NCBI GenBank assembly: GCA_902779785.1
Contig: CACZDC010000010.1
Span: 41,103-105,102 of the forward strand
Direction: 5' to 3'
Length of the DNA stretch: 64,000 nucleotides
Source of the DNA: an uncultured Bacteroidia bacterium
GTDB taxonomy: Bacteria; Bacteroidota; Bacteroidia; Bacteroidales; UBA932
Shown here: positions 46,779 through 55,251 of the stretch, one piece after another
Layout of the letters: each line of letters begins with the position of its first letter
How positions within the stretch are numbered: the first letter of the stretch is position 1
Position numbers and translations under genes: made by a program
Notes under the pieces: generated by a model
The model's database searches: none
What the model was told of the DNA's origin: nothing
Seen by the model: only the letters and a program-made list of their open reading frames with translations

Positions 46779-48457
46779 CTTCCTATGGCAGCCTTGCGTT
46801 TTTCAACTCTTTCGTCCAGGTCAGGGATCTCCCCGTCCTTGTTCTTGGCCCTGGCTTCCATCCAGTATGAGACCGCCAGGTCGTACTCTCCCAGGGCATA
46901 GAGGATTTCGGCATAATGGTCCAGTAGGACGACACTCTCCTTGCCGCCGTGGAGCATCGCGTGCTTCAGGTATGGCTTGGCCTCGGAATCCTTGCCCTGG
47001 AGATGCAGGATCCAGGCATAGGTGTCCAGATAGGTGGGATTGTCCGACTCGGCCTTGACGGTGAGGGCGGACATAGACGCAGCCTTTTTGAGTTTCTTGC
47101 CTTTCAGGCAGAGATAATAGGCATAATTGTTCAGCACGGGGGCGTACTGCGGATCTATCTTGAGGGCCTTGTCATAGGCGCGGAAGGCCTCCTTCTCATC
47201 GCCTTTTTCGTGATAGGCGTCCCCCATTGAGGACCAGGCACGCTTGAGGACAGCCGGGTCGGTGGAATTCTTGGTCAGCCATAGATTGTTGCCTATGATT
47301 GCGTCGTAATCCTTCAGCTGATAGTCGGCCACGGTGAGATAGTCCAGGAAAGCCAGCTCCCGGCTGCGGTTGAACACCTCCTTGGACACCTCTTTCATCT
47401 TGTTCCACTCTCCCCTTGCCCATAGATACTGAATATAGGAAGAGGCCAGCGACAGACTCTCCGGATAGAGTTCGGAAGCCTTGCTGAAATAGTCCCCGGC
47501 CCGCTCCTCGCGCGAAGTGGAGTAGTAATATGTCCCGGCGGTCGAAAGCAGCGTACTGTCCGAGGGATGAGTCTGGAGGGCCGACTCCACGAGTTCGTCG
47601 AACTCGCTCTGATGGCGCTTGATCACCTTCGGATCCGTGCGACGGACGATATTGGCAAGATACAGGCTCTTGGAGCGGGTCGGAGAGGCCGGATCGCGCA
47701 TAAACCTTCCCGCCATCGAGAAGAATTCGGGGTAGGCTCTCTTTCTGAAATAAATCTCGGAGGCACCTACCAGGGCGGGAGTGTAGTCCCCCTGCAGCGA
47801 CAGCGCCTCGTCATAGCACTTCAGGGATAGGGAATCCTCATACTCGGAACTGTAATAATCCCCAAGGGTGCTCAGTACCGCCGGGGACGAATACTCCTCA
47901 TTGAAGCGCCTGAGGCTTTCCACAGCCTCATCCGTCTTCCCCATCTGGCCGAGGATTTCATAACGGGTGAGGGCGAGCTGCTCAGTTGGCCCTACTATGG
48001 ACTCGACATCCTTCAGGGCGTTCAAGGCATCCTCGAAACGGTTCTGCTTTATGTAAAGGGGCAGCAGGTCATAAGACACGCTCGTCTTGTCCGGGAAGTC
48101 CCGAAGTATTGATTCATAGAGATTTATGACCATATCAGTCTCGCCGGAACGCTGGTAGAGCGCGGCAAGGGCTGAACGGTACCAGTAGTTTTTAGGGTCA
48201 AGTTCGGACGCCTTCGTAATATGCTTGACGGCATCATCCGTCCGGCCAAGGGCTGACTCGGCCCGGCCGAGATAGAACCACACCGCGTCGTCGGCAGGAT
48301 TGGCTGCGGCGAGGAATTCCAGGATGGAGGCAGCCTTGGACGCCTGCCCGGCCTGGAGCAGAGTCACGGCATCGACGATGCGCTCCGAATTCTGGGCGGA
48401 AGCACAGATGGCCAAAGACAGGGCGGCCAGGAAAGCCAATATTCGCTGAATCTTCAT
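46775..48457 (-). CDS. Exported tetratricopeptide-repeat protein
   Basis: 560 residues from ATG 48457 with signal peptide (ILAFLAALSLAICASAQ). At least eight TPR-like units, e.g. AVWFYLGRAESALGRTDDAV, NYWYRSALAALYQRSGETDM and AFRAYDKALKIDPQYAPVLN, giving a superhelical scaffold in the periplasm. The -7 box TATTTTTG at 48476-48483 supports this start over the ATG at 48514. Coupled to the EnvC-like gene, so a role in cell-envelope assembly is inferred. Confidence 0.88.
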   Translation of the reverse strand: MKIQRILAFLAALSLAICASAQNSERIVDAVTLLQAGQASKAASILEFLAAANPADDAVWFYLGRAESALGRTDDAVKHITKASELDPKNYWYRSALAALYQRSGETDMVINLYESILRDFPDKTSVSYDLLPLYIKQNRFEDALNALKDVESIVGPTEQLALTRYEILGQMGKTDEAVESLRRFNEEYSSPAVLSTLGDYYSSEYEDSLSLKCYDEALSLQGDYTPALVGASEIYFRKRAYPEFFSMAGRFMRDPASPTRSKSLYLANIVRRTDPKVIKRHQSEFDELVESALQTHPSDSTLLSTAGTYYYSTSREERAGDYFSKASELYPESLSLASSYIQYLWARGEWNKMKEVSKEVFNRSRELAFLDYLTVADYQLKDYDAIIGNNLWLTKNSTDPAVLKRAWSSMGDAYHEKGDEKEAFRAYDKALKIDPQYAPVLNNYAYYLCLKGKKLKKAASMSALTVKAESDNPTYLDTYAWILHLQGKDSEAKPYLKHAMLHGGKESVVLLDHYAEILYALGEYDLAVSYWMEARAKNKDGEIPDLDERVEKRKAAIGR

Positions 48458-48475
48458 TTCTTTCTCCAAAGCATA

Positions 48476-48483
48476 CAAAAATA
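48476..48483 (-). promoter_or_regulatory. -7 box (TATTTTTG) of the TPR-envC-like unit
   Basis: On the minus strand TATTTTTG lies 18 bp before the ATG at 48457. No TTTG -33 is seen. Confidence 0.5.
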
Positions 48484-48531
48484 GCAGATTTTTTCCGAAA
48501 TTTGTATTATGCACTTGAAAAAACCGGGAGA

Positions 48532-49128
48532 GTGAAACGTTTTGCCTTCAACTTGCATCTTATTACTTGGAGTTCACCCAGTGATTCTCCGGGAGGAGCC
48601 CCGTCGTGGGAAAGACGCATTGAAGAATGCAGGAAAGGTGACAGGATGGCCCAAAAGGCCGTTTTCGACGCACTCGCACCCAGGATGAAGGCCGTATGTC
48701 TGCGCTATGTCGGAGATAACGACACAGCCGACGACGTCCTCCAGGACGGTTTTGTCACTCTGTTCTCCAAAATTGACAGTTACTCGGGGGTAGGATCCTT
48801 CGAGGGCTGGGCACGCAAGATCTTTGTCAATACCGCCCTGATGTATCTGCGAAAGACGGACGCCCTTCGCCTCAGCGACGACATCTCCGAAGCCCGGAGT
48901 CTGTCGGACCCTGAGCCGGGAGTCATCCAGAACATAGGCTACAAGGAACTGCTGAGGCTAATCGCCAAGCTTCCTCCCGATGCCAGGACCGTCTTCAATA
49001 TGTATGTAGTAGAAGGTTATTCCCATAAAGAGATTGCCGAGACTCTCGGCTTTACGGAAGCCACTTCCCGTTCCAAACTGCAGAGGGCCAGGTTGCGGTT
49101 ACAAGAATTGATCAAGCAAGAATTATGA
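48532..49128 (+). CDS. ECF-type RNA polymerase sigma factor
   Basis: About 198 residues from GTG 48532; no ATG lies before the conserved part. Region 2 is RMAQKAVFDALAPRMKAVCL to DDVLQDGFVTLFSKIDSYSG and FEGWARKIFVNTALMYLRK, region 4 is LRLIAKLPPDARTVFNMYVV and GYSHKEIAETLGFTEATSRS. The stop overlaps the next gene (4 bp), whose membrane-anchored N-terminus may regulate it. A TTG further upstream (48502) is also possible. Confidence 0.92.
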   Translation: MKRFAFNLHLITWSSPSDSPGGAPSWERRIEECRKGDRMAQKAVFDALAPRMKAVCLRYVGDNDTADDVLQDGFVTLFSKIDSYSGVGSFEGWARKIFVNTALMYLRKTDALRLSDDISEARSLSDPEPGVIQNIGYKELLRLIAKLPPDARTVFNMYVVEGYSHKEIAETLGFTEATSRSKLQRARLRLQELIKQEL

Positions 49129-50363
49129 ACGAAAGCAAGTTTGATTCAGAAATAAAACGCATCCTTTCCGGTGCCGAAGCGCCTGTCTCCCCATCTGCCT
49201 GGGAAGGCATCAGTTCCCGGCTTCCGGCGAAAAGGCACGTCCTGCCCCTATGGCCATATATGGCCGCGGCCGGGATTGCCGCCGCCCTTGCAGCAGGAGT
49301 ATTCCTGTTTAAGCCGGGGGCAGCTCCGGAAAAGGATGCGACGGCAGATGTAATTATCTCTCAGGAAATTCCGTCTATTTCGCAGCAAATCGAAGCGGCG
49401 GCGGAGAATTCCGCCGTCGCCAAGACGGAGTCCCTCGGCGGCAGGGGCACTGCCAGATCCGTACGCTCCGTGCCGGGAAATGCCGTTTCTGCGGCACCGA
49501 CCGAGGTTTCAGTGGCATCCGTGCCGGGAAACACCGCTTTGGCGGCACCGACCGAGGTTTCAGCGCCGTCCGTGCCGGGAAACACCGATTTGGCGGCACC
49601 GACCGAGGCGGCTGCCACAGAGGGGCAGGCCGTCACCCAAAGCGGCAGCGACGACGACCGCCTCCTTGCACTACTGGCCGCAAATGAAGAAAAGTCCGCC
49701 CCAAAACGCATCAGGCTCACTGCCTCCGCCAACCTGCAGGCCGCTGGCAGGCAGACTACGGCCGGAAGGACCATTATGCGAGCCCCTTCTGCCAAAGCCG
49801 AAAAAGCCGAATTCACCAGAGGGGTCACCCGCGAAGATCCGGAATACCATTTCTCAATCCCGGTGACCGCCGGAATCGGCCTTCGCTACAACTTCACCAA
49901 GCGCTGGAGCATCGGCAGCGGGCTGCAGTACACCAATATGAGCCGATCTTTCACCGGAGACTACACCGAATATCAGGATGACGGAGACGTTTTCTCCCTC
50001 GAAAACACCGACATCAACAATATGCAGCACTGGCTGGGCATTCCCCTGAATGTCTATTATGAAATCCTGCCCGACAGCAAGTGGAGCGTACACTGCTTTG
50101 CAGGCGCTGATGTGGAATACCTCCTGCAGAACCATTATCTTGTACACACCAGCGGAAATGACATCCACGTTTCCGAATCCGGACACGGTTTACAGTTTTC
50201 GGTGGGCGCAGGTATCGGCGTAGAATACCGCCTCACCCCCAGCTTCGGACTGTTCCTGGATCCGAGCATCCGCTACTATTTCGACAATCACCAGCCCCGC
50301 TCCGTCAGAACCATACAACCCCTGCGGATGGACTTCCAGGCAGGCGTAAGATTCTCCCTCTGA
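49125..50363 (+). CDS. Membrane-anchored protein with C-terminal outer-membrane barrel domain, coupled to the ECF sigma factor
   Basis: 412 residues. Residues 1-40 are cytoplasmic (SPSAWEGISSRLPAKRH), 44-66 a membrane helix, then a long Ala/Pro/Thr-rich linker, then from about 240 a beta-barrel-like domain (VTAGIGLRYNFTKRWSIGSG ... LDPSIRYYFDNH) as in OmpW/PorT-like proteins. Such a head, helix and barrel arrangement next to a sigma factor is known in Bacteroidetes, where the N-terminus may act as an anti-sigma. The linker (about 114-163) is encoded by the 51-bp repeat, SVPGNxxxAAPTEVS three times. Confidence 0.75.
   Translation: MNESKFDSEIKRILSGAEAPVSPSAWEGISSRLPAKRHVLPLWPYMAAAGIAAALAAGVFLFKPGAAPEKDATADVIISQEIPSISQQIEAAAENSAVAKTESLGGRGTARSVRSVPGNAVSAAPTEVSVASVPGNTALAAPTEVSAPSVPGNTDLAAPTEAAATEGQAVTQSGSDDDRLLALLAANEEKSAPKRIRLTASANLQAAGRQTTAGRTIMRAPSAKAEKAEFTRGVTREDPEYHFSIPVTAGIGLRYNFTKRWSIGSGLQYTNMSRSFTGDYTEYQDDGDVFSLENTDINNMQHWLGIPLNVYYEILPDSKWSVHCFAGADVEYLLQNHYLVHTSGNDIHVSESGHGLQFSVGAGIGVEYRLTPSFGLFLDPSIRYYFDNHQPRSVRTIQPLRMDFQAGVRFSL
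49467..49602. repeat. Three copies of the 51-bp-period repeat inside a coding sequence
   Basis: Copies start at 49467, 49518 and 49569, each beginning TCCGTGCCGGGAAA and ending GGCGGCACCGACCGAGG or close. They are the reverse complement of the units at 26465-26644 (CGGTGCCGCC ... TTTCCCGGCACGGA). The period is a multiple of three, so each copy adds 17 residues without breaking the frame. Confidence 0.85.
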
Positions 50364-50392
50364 ACATAGGAAAACATTTATTTTATATGTGA

Positions 50393-50434
50393 AACAGCAC
50401 AAGTTATCAACAATCTGTGCTGTTTTCTTTTTTT
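50393..50434 (+). terminator. Terminator after the barrel-protein gene
   Basis: AACAGCACA / TGTGCTGTT (50393-50401 with 50416-50424) followed by TTCTTTTTTT. Confidence 0.8.
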
Positions 50435-50464
50435 CCGTCTTATCTTGGCCGAAAAAAGTCGGAG

Positions 50465-51643
50465 ATGAAAAAAATCAAAAATCCCCTCTTCCCCGGACGG
50501 CCGCGCTTTACCACGGAAACTGGCGGAGGGAAACGGCGGCCGCACAGCGAAGGGGCCGCATCGTCTGGGATTCCGGACGGTGTACACCTTTACGCCACGG
50601 CTGTACGCTTCAATAGGGGATATGACTGGCAGTCTGACACCGTGCCTTCCGGAGGCGAAGAACAAATCATTCTGCTGAAGGACGGGGAAGAGATACAGAG
50701 CGTCCCGGCCAGCGGCTCCGCCTCTCCGGAAAGGCATCGCGTCAGGGATGGTCAATTATGGACAGACCGGAGCATAGACGGCAGGACCATTGTGTCGAGA
50801 AACGGCGTGGAGCTCTTTAGTTGGACCCCGGAAGAAAGTCTCAAGGGATTTCTCATCCGTGACGGAGACGTCTACACCCTCGGCCAGAGAATCGGAGGCA
50901 AGGGCATCAGCCTCAGGTGCAACGGTAAAGTGGTCTTTGAACTTCCTTCGGGTACGATACTCGGTGAGGTCAACGACAGCGGATGGGAAAGCGGGGCGCT
51001 TATGACGGATGGGGATGAGTTCTGCTTCTGCTATCGCCAGGATGTCCGCGCGGGAGAACAATTACTCTCGGAATACCGTTTTGTAAAAGGGGGGAGACAG
51101 GTCAATACCGTCCCTGCCGGCAGCGTCCTGAACCTGTATGACTGGAGAATTGTCGGCGGGATCCAGTACAGGAGTGAGATGCGCTCGGACGGTCATTACC
51201 TGGTAGCGGGAGGCAAAGACAACTGCATCAGGAAGAAAGTCTCTCATATCGGGAAACTTCTTCCCTGGAAAGAGCAGGTTGTCGCCTATGGCTATTTCGA
51301 CAGTCCCTTCCAAATCTGGGCGGACGCTCCGGAATACGTAATCCTTTCAACACGCAGCGGATCCGGGGCGGTATGTATGTATAGCGACGGAAACACTCTG
51401 GCCTATGTCAACACGGACAAAAGCGGACGTGTAGCCAGCCTGTCATCCAAAATCGTTCCGACGGGAGATATCTTCTCCACTGGCAATTATCATCTTATGT
51501 CTCCCTGCTGCGGCGCCTACCGGAGCGGCTGCTTTGCCGTGGCCCTTACAAACCTGGACTCCACGGAGCACCTGCTGTGCATAGACGACACCGTGGCAAG
51601 TTTCAATTTCAATGGATATTTTACTTCTGTGAGGATAGAATGA
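50465..51643 (+). CDS. Hypothetical protein, possibly beta-propeller
   Basis: 392 residues from ATG 50465; the frame is open from 50417 but that part overlaps the terminator. No family recognised. Repeated short strands with Gly-Asp turns (FLIRDGDVYTLGQRIGGKG, GALMTDGDEFCFCYRQDVRA, AVCMYSDGNTLAYVNTDKSG) suggest a WD40/propeller-like fold. No clear signal peptide, though the N-terminal KKIKNPLFPGRP could be mis-started. It ends 1 bp before yifB. Confidence 0.55.
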   Translation: MKKIKNPLFPGRPRFTTETGGGKRRPHSEGAASSGIPDGVHLYATAVRFNRGYDWQSDTVPSGGEEQIILLKDGEEIQSVPASGSASPERHRVRDGQLWTDRSIDGRTIVSRNGVELFSWTPEESLKGFLIRDGDVYTLGQRIGGKGISLRCNGKVVFELPSGTILGEVNDSGWESGALMTDGDEFCFCYRQDVRAGEQLLSEYRFVKGGRQVNTVPAGSVLNLYDWRIVGGIQYRSEMRSDGHYLVAGGKDNCIRKKVSHIGKLLPWKEQVVAYGYFDSPFQIWADAPEYVILSTRSGSGAVCMYSDGNTLAYVNTDKSGRVASLSSKIVPTGDIFSTGNYHLMSPCCGAYRSGCFAVALTNLDSTEHLLCIDDTVASFNFNGYFTSVRIE

Positions 51644-51644
51644 T

Positions 51645-53207
51645 ATGCTGATTTATGTACACGGAGCCAAATGTGTCGGAATCGAGGCTGTTCCGGTCAC
51701 GGTTGAAATAGATGTCACGCTGGGTGTCGGGATCCATCTCGTGGGACTCGCCGACGCCGCGGTGAAGGAAAGCCTGCTCAGGACGGTGACCGCCCTGCAG
51801 TCGTGCGGATTCCGCATTCCGGGGAAGAAGATAGTGATAAACCTCGCTCCGGCCGATATGCACAAGCAAGGCAGCGGATATGACCTGCCTATAGCTCTCG
51901 GGATCATTGCGGCAAGCGGGCAGAAGGAACTTCCGGCGCTTGAAAAGTTCCTAATTATGGGGGAGTTGGGCCTTGACGGCAGCATACGGCCGGTCAGCGG
52001 GGCCTTGCCTATGGTCGAACTGGCAAAGGGCAGCGGACTCAAAGGCTGCATTTTCCCGGAAGAGTCCGCCCTGGAAACCGTCGATTACAGCGAAGCGGAA
52101 ATCTATGGCGTCCGCACTCTGGATGACGTACTGCGCATACTCGAGGACAAGGAGGACGCCTCGGATTTACTTATATGGAACACGGAATGCTATCGGAGAG
52201 CCAGGGAGGAGGAAGGCGGCTACAGACGGCGGAACTATATGGATTTCAGCGAGATAATAGGACAGGAAGGCGCGAAAAGAGGTATGGAGATAGCAGCCGC
52301 CGGCAGCCACAATGTAATTCTCATCGGCAGCCCAGGAAGCGGGAAAAGCTCGCTTGCCAAGGCCCTGGCCGGAGTGCTTCCGCCGATGAGCCGGGAAGAG
52401 GCGCTGATTACGTCGAAAATCTATTCCGTTGCCGGGAAAGTGGATTTCAGAAGCGGGCTGCTGAGGGAGAGGCCGTTCCGTTCTCCGCATATCTCGGCAT
52501 CGAAACCGGCCATACTCGGCGGCGGCAGCGGAGAGAACATCCTTCCGGGGGAAGTATCCTTAGCGAGCGGCGGAGTGCTTTTTCTTGACGAATTCTGCGA
52601 GGCTCCGAAATCTACGCTGGAAGCGCTCCGGGCGCCGCTGGAGGACCGAAAAGTGACCATCGCCAGGCTGAAAGCCAAGATTGTCTACCCGGCCTCGTTT
52701 ATGCTTGTCGCCGCCTCCAACCCCTGCCCCTGCGGCTATTATGGCGAAGGAGACCGCTGCAGCTGCTCCCCGGGGGCCAGAGCAGCCTACTTGTCCAAAC
52801 TCTCCGGTCCCATAATGGACCGTATAGACATACAGCTTTGGGTCCATCCCGTGGACACCGCCAAACTGGTCCGCGGGGAGAAGGGCGAAAGCTCGGAAAG
52901 CGTCGCCAAGAGAATTCTGCGCGCAAGGGAAATCCAGCTCAGGCGCTTTTCCGGCCGCGGAATCTTCACGAATGCAGAGATGGGCCAGAAGGAGTTGGAA
53001 GAATTCTGTCCTCTCTCCGACGATTGCCGCAGCCTTCTCGAAAAACTGATTGACCGCCTCGGGCTCTCAGCCAGGGCCTACACTCGTATAATAAAGATTG
53101 CCAGGACCATAGCAGACCTTGCCGGAGACCCGGACATACTCCCCAGACATCTGTCCGAAGCCGCCTCTTACCGTTTCCTGGACCGGAGAAATATACTGGA
53201 GTTGTAA
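51645..53207 (+). CDS. YifB/ComM family Mg-chelatase-like AAA ATPase
   Basis: 520 residues. The N-terminal Lon-like domain (VEIDVTLGVGIHLVGLADAA, RIPGKKIVINLAPADMHKQG) precedes the AAA core with Walker A LIGSPGSGKSSLAKAL, Walker B GGVLFLDEFCE, a zinc-like NPCPCGYYGEGDRCSCSP and the C-terminal lid with ARAYTRIIKIARTIADL. ComM acts as a branch-migration helicase in natural transformation; in this lineage the role is inferred. Confidence 0.95.
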   Translation: MLIYVHGAKCVGIEAVPVTVEIDVTLGVGIHLVGLADAAVKESLLRTVTALQSCGFRIPGKKIVINLAPADMHKQGSGYDLPIALGIIAASGQKELPALEKFLIMGELGLDGSIRPVSGALPMVELAKGSGLKGCIFPEESALETVDYSEAEIYGVRTLDDVLRILEDKEDASDLLIWNTECYRRAREEEGGYRRRNYMDFSEIIGQEGAKRGMEIAAAGSHNVILIGSPGSGKSSLAKALAGVLPPMSREEALITSKIYSVAGKVDFRSGLLRERPFRSPHISASKPAILGGGSGENILPGEVSLASGGVLFLDEFCEAPKSTLEALRAPLEDRKVTIARLKAKIVYPASFMLVAASNPCPCGYYGEGDRCSCSPGARAAYLSKLSGPIMDRIDIQLWVHPVDTAKLVRGEKGESSESVAKRILRAREIQLRRFSGRGIFTNAEMGQKELEEFCPLSDDCRSLLEKLIDRLGLSARAYTRIIKIARTIADLAGDPDILPRHLSEAASYRFLDRRNILEL

Positions 53208-53245
53208 ACATTATAGAAATAAGTCGTAAAAGTTCATTTTTCCGC

Positions 53246-53277
53246 TTTGTCCGATCCGAACTTTTTATGTACTTTTG
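53246..53277 (+). promoter_or_regulatory. Promoter (TTTG-N20-TACTTTTG) of the small-protein/GNAT pair
   Basis: TTTG 53246-53249 and TACTTTTG 53270-53277 with 20 bp between. The start near 53284 leaves a 120-nt leader before the small protein at 53408; the leader has no obvious structure. Confidence 0.7.
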
Positions 53278-53407
53278 CAGAAATATGAGTTGCTTATGAA
53301 GTTGTTCGAAGACATAACACAATAATGACTGGACTGTTACCAAGGAGTTTTGATAGAGTTATAGTACAATTTTTGCGAAGTCTATCGGCAATAATTTAAA
53401 AAGAGTT

Positions 53408-53560
53408 ATGGCGAAACCGATTAAAGAGACCCCGGTTCTTACCGGTGAAGATGCATATCGCTTTGAGAAGGCGGTGCATAATGTCGTGCCGGTTTCCGAG
53501 GAGGAGAAGGCGCAGGCTCAAAAAGACTACGAATGGTGTAAGAGCATTGCTGTGTTTTAG
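53408..53560 (+). CDS. 50-residue protein, putative antitoxin of a GNAT pair
   Basis: MAKPIKETPVLTGEDAYRFE then AVHNVVPVSEEEKAQAQKDY and EWCKSIAVF. It is acidic and predicted helical; short proteins with the start MAKPxKxTPVLxGxDAxRF are familiar before GNAT genes in Bacteroidetes. Only 3 bp separate it from the GNAT gene. By analogy with TacA/AtaR it could bind and silence the acetyltransferase, but it lacks a visible DNA-binding ribbon-helix-helix. Confidence 0.7.
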   Translation: MAKPIKETPVLTGEDAYRFEKAVHNVVPVSEEEKAQAQKDYEWCKSIAVF

Positions 53561-53563
53561 TAT

Positions 53564-54109
53564 ATGGCAATCACCTTGAAAAAATTCGATCCTCACGCAG
53601 GGCCGATAAAGCCTTTTGATTGTAGGGTGGACCTTTTAAACGACTTCCTTCTAGAAGAGGATGCCAATATTCCTAATGCTAGGCACCACGCTCTGGAACT
53701 ACTTGCCGAGACATATGTGTTTGAAGATGATGCCTCCGAGAAGACTGTAGCATATTTTTCGTTGCTGAATGACAAAGTAGATAGGGACCTTTCCGACAAA
53801 AATGTTTGGAATCGACTTTCCCGGGAGATTCCAAATGCCAAACGTAGAAGATCTTATCCAGCCGTAAAAATCGGCCGCCTTGCCGTGGACAAAGATTATG
53901 AGGGACAGTCTTTCGGTAGAATATCCCTCAATTACATCAAACAGACTTTATTAAAGAACAGGGTCTCTGGTTGCCGGTTTGTGACAGTTGATGCTCTTAA
54001 GGAAGCTGTTGGATTCTATCAAAAGAACGGTTTCCAGATACTTGCCTCTCCGACTGACGGCGACGAAACCGTACTGATGTTTTTTGATCTGAAAAAATTG
54101 AAGGACTGA
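53564..54109 (+). CDS. GNAT acetyltransferase, TacT/AtaT-like (putative toxin)
   Basis: 181 residues. VKIGRLAVDKDYEGQSFGRI and the C-terminal ALKEAVGFYQKNGFQIL match the fold of tRNA-acetylating GNAT toxins (RLAVDxxxQGxGxG, AVxFYxxxGF). The acetyl-CoA loop is altered: GQSFGRI instead of GxGIGxx. It may acetylate aminoacyl-tRNA or simply be a small-molecule acetyltransferase. The gene is less GC-rich than its neighbours, hinting at transfer. Confidence 0.75.
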   Translation: MAITLKKFDPHAGPIKPFDCRVDLLNDFLLEEDANIPNARHHALELLAETYVFEDDASEKTVAYFSLLNDKVDRDLSDKNVWNRLSREIPNAKRRRSYPAVKIGRLAVDKDYEGQSFGRISLNYIKQTLLKNRVSGCRFVTVDALKEAVGFYQKNGFQILASPTDGDETVLMFFDLKKLKD

Positions 54110-54195
54110 AACTTGCTGTCGTATACAAACTCGGCTCGCAAATTTCGAGAGTCGTAACTGGACCAATGAAGATTTTTCCAATATTGGAATCTGAA

Positions 54196-54621
54196 ATGCA
54201 ACACACAATCCATATTTCCTCCGTCGCTGACCTGGACAGGGCCGCGGGAGAGTTTCTGAAAGAGACCGAAGGGCATTCGCTGATTGCCCTTCACGGGCCT
54301 ATGGGAGCGGGCAAGACGACCTTCACCTCGGCCCTGTGCAGGCAGCTGGGAGTCAGCGAAGACGCGGTCGGGAGCCCGACTTTCGCCATTGTCAACGAAT
54401 ACCGGACTGCCTCGGGAGAGCCCGTCTATCATTTTGATTTTTACCGCATTACAAAAAATGAAGAAGCTCTGGACATAGGCCTTTACGACTATCTCGACTC
54501 CGGGGCACTGTGCCTTATGGAATGGGCGGAGAACATTGAAGAACTGCTCCCGGAAGAGACTCTCGTCGTCCACATAAACGTCAACCCCGACGGCTCCCGG
54601 ACACTTTCCTGGCAGGACTGA
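54196..54621 (+). CDS. tsaE: tRNA threonylcarbamoyladenosine biosynthesis ATPase TsaE
   Basis: 141 residues (an ATG at 54166 would add ten). LHGPMGAGKTTFTSALCRQLG is the Walker A, SPTFAIVNEYRT and YHFDFYRI, and LMEWAENIEELLP complete the family signature. It works with TsaB and TsaD to make t6A in tRNA. Terminates in convergence with sufD. Confidence 0.94.
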   Translation: MQHTIHISSVADLDRAAGEFLKETEGHSLIALHGPMGAGKTTFTSALCRQLGVSEDAVGSPTFAIVNEYRTASGEPVYHFDFYRITKNEEALDIGLYDYLDSGALCLMEWAENIEELLPEETLVVHINVNPDGSRTLSWQD

Positions 54622-54662
54622 GTTCCCGCGGCTTCTTGATGCGGCCGTCCACGAAAAACGGG

Positions 54663-55250
54663 CTAAAATATGGACAGAGAGGGCATAACGAAGTTCTCCG
54701 GGATTACCGGAGATAGGAAGGAAAGCATCAACAGATGCAGGGCTTCCGCTTCGGGAATACCCCTGGAACGCATATAGAAGAGGGCGTCAGCGTCGAGCTG
54801 CCCTACCGTAGCCCCGTGCGAACATTTCACGTCGTCAGCATAGATCTCGAGCTGCGGCCGGGTCTGGACAAGAGCTGTGGGCGTGAGGACAATATTGTGG
54901 TTCTCCTGCGCGGCATCGGTCCCGTCAGCCCCGGGGGCCACGACGACGGCGCCGTAGAAACTCACATTCGAACTGCCCGAAGCTATGCCGTTGACAAGCT
55001 GGGATGAGCGGCAGCGAGGAGCCCTGTGATGGACAATGGTCCTGATATTGACCTTCTCGGCAGCTCCGCAAAGATACAGTCCCTTAAGGCTGAACTCGGC
55101 CCCCTCTCCGGCGAGGTCCACGAAGATGTCCACATCCTTCGACTCGCCGGGAAGTATCTGGAAATCAAGCTCCAGTCTCTCCCCTTTTCCAAGGACATAG
55201 ACTTGACTCCCGGAAGGAGTTTCAGGCACTGTGTAATGACCCTGTCCCAT
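54663..55250 (-). CDS. sufD: Short SufD-like protein of the SufBCD complex
   Basis: 195 residues from ATG 55250 (a TTG at 55265 is also possible). It covers only the C-terminal half of SufD: beta-helix segments (GEGAEFSLKGLYLCGAAEKV, VNGIASGSSNVSFYGAVVVA) and the conserved RPQLEIYADDVKCSHGATVG, FYMRSRGIPEAEA. The N-terminal domain of the usual 400+ residue protein is missing. Its ATG is at the sufC stop. Confidence 0.85.
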   Translation of the reverse strand: MGQGHYTVPETPSGSQVYVLGKGERLELDFQILPGESKDVDIFVDLAGEGAEFSLKGLYLCGAAEKVNIRTIVHHRAPRCRSSQLVNGIASGSSNVSFYGAVVVAPGADGTDAAQENHNIVLTPTALVQTRPQLEIYADDVKCSHGATVGQLDADALFYMRSRGIPEAEALHLLMLSFLSPVIPENFVMPSLSIF

Positions 55251-55251
55251 C

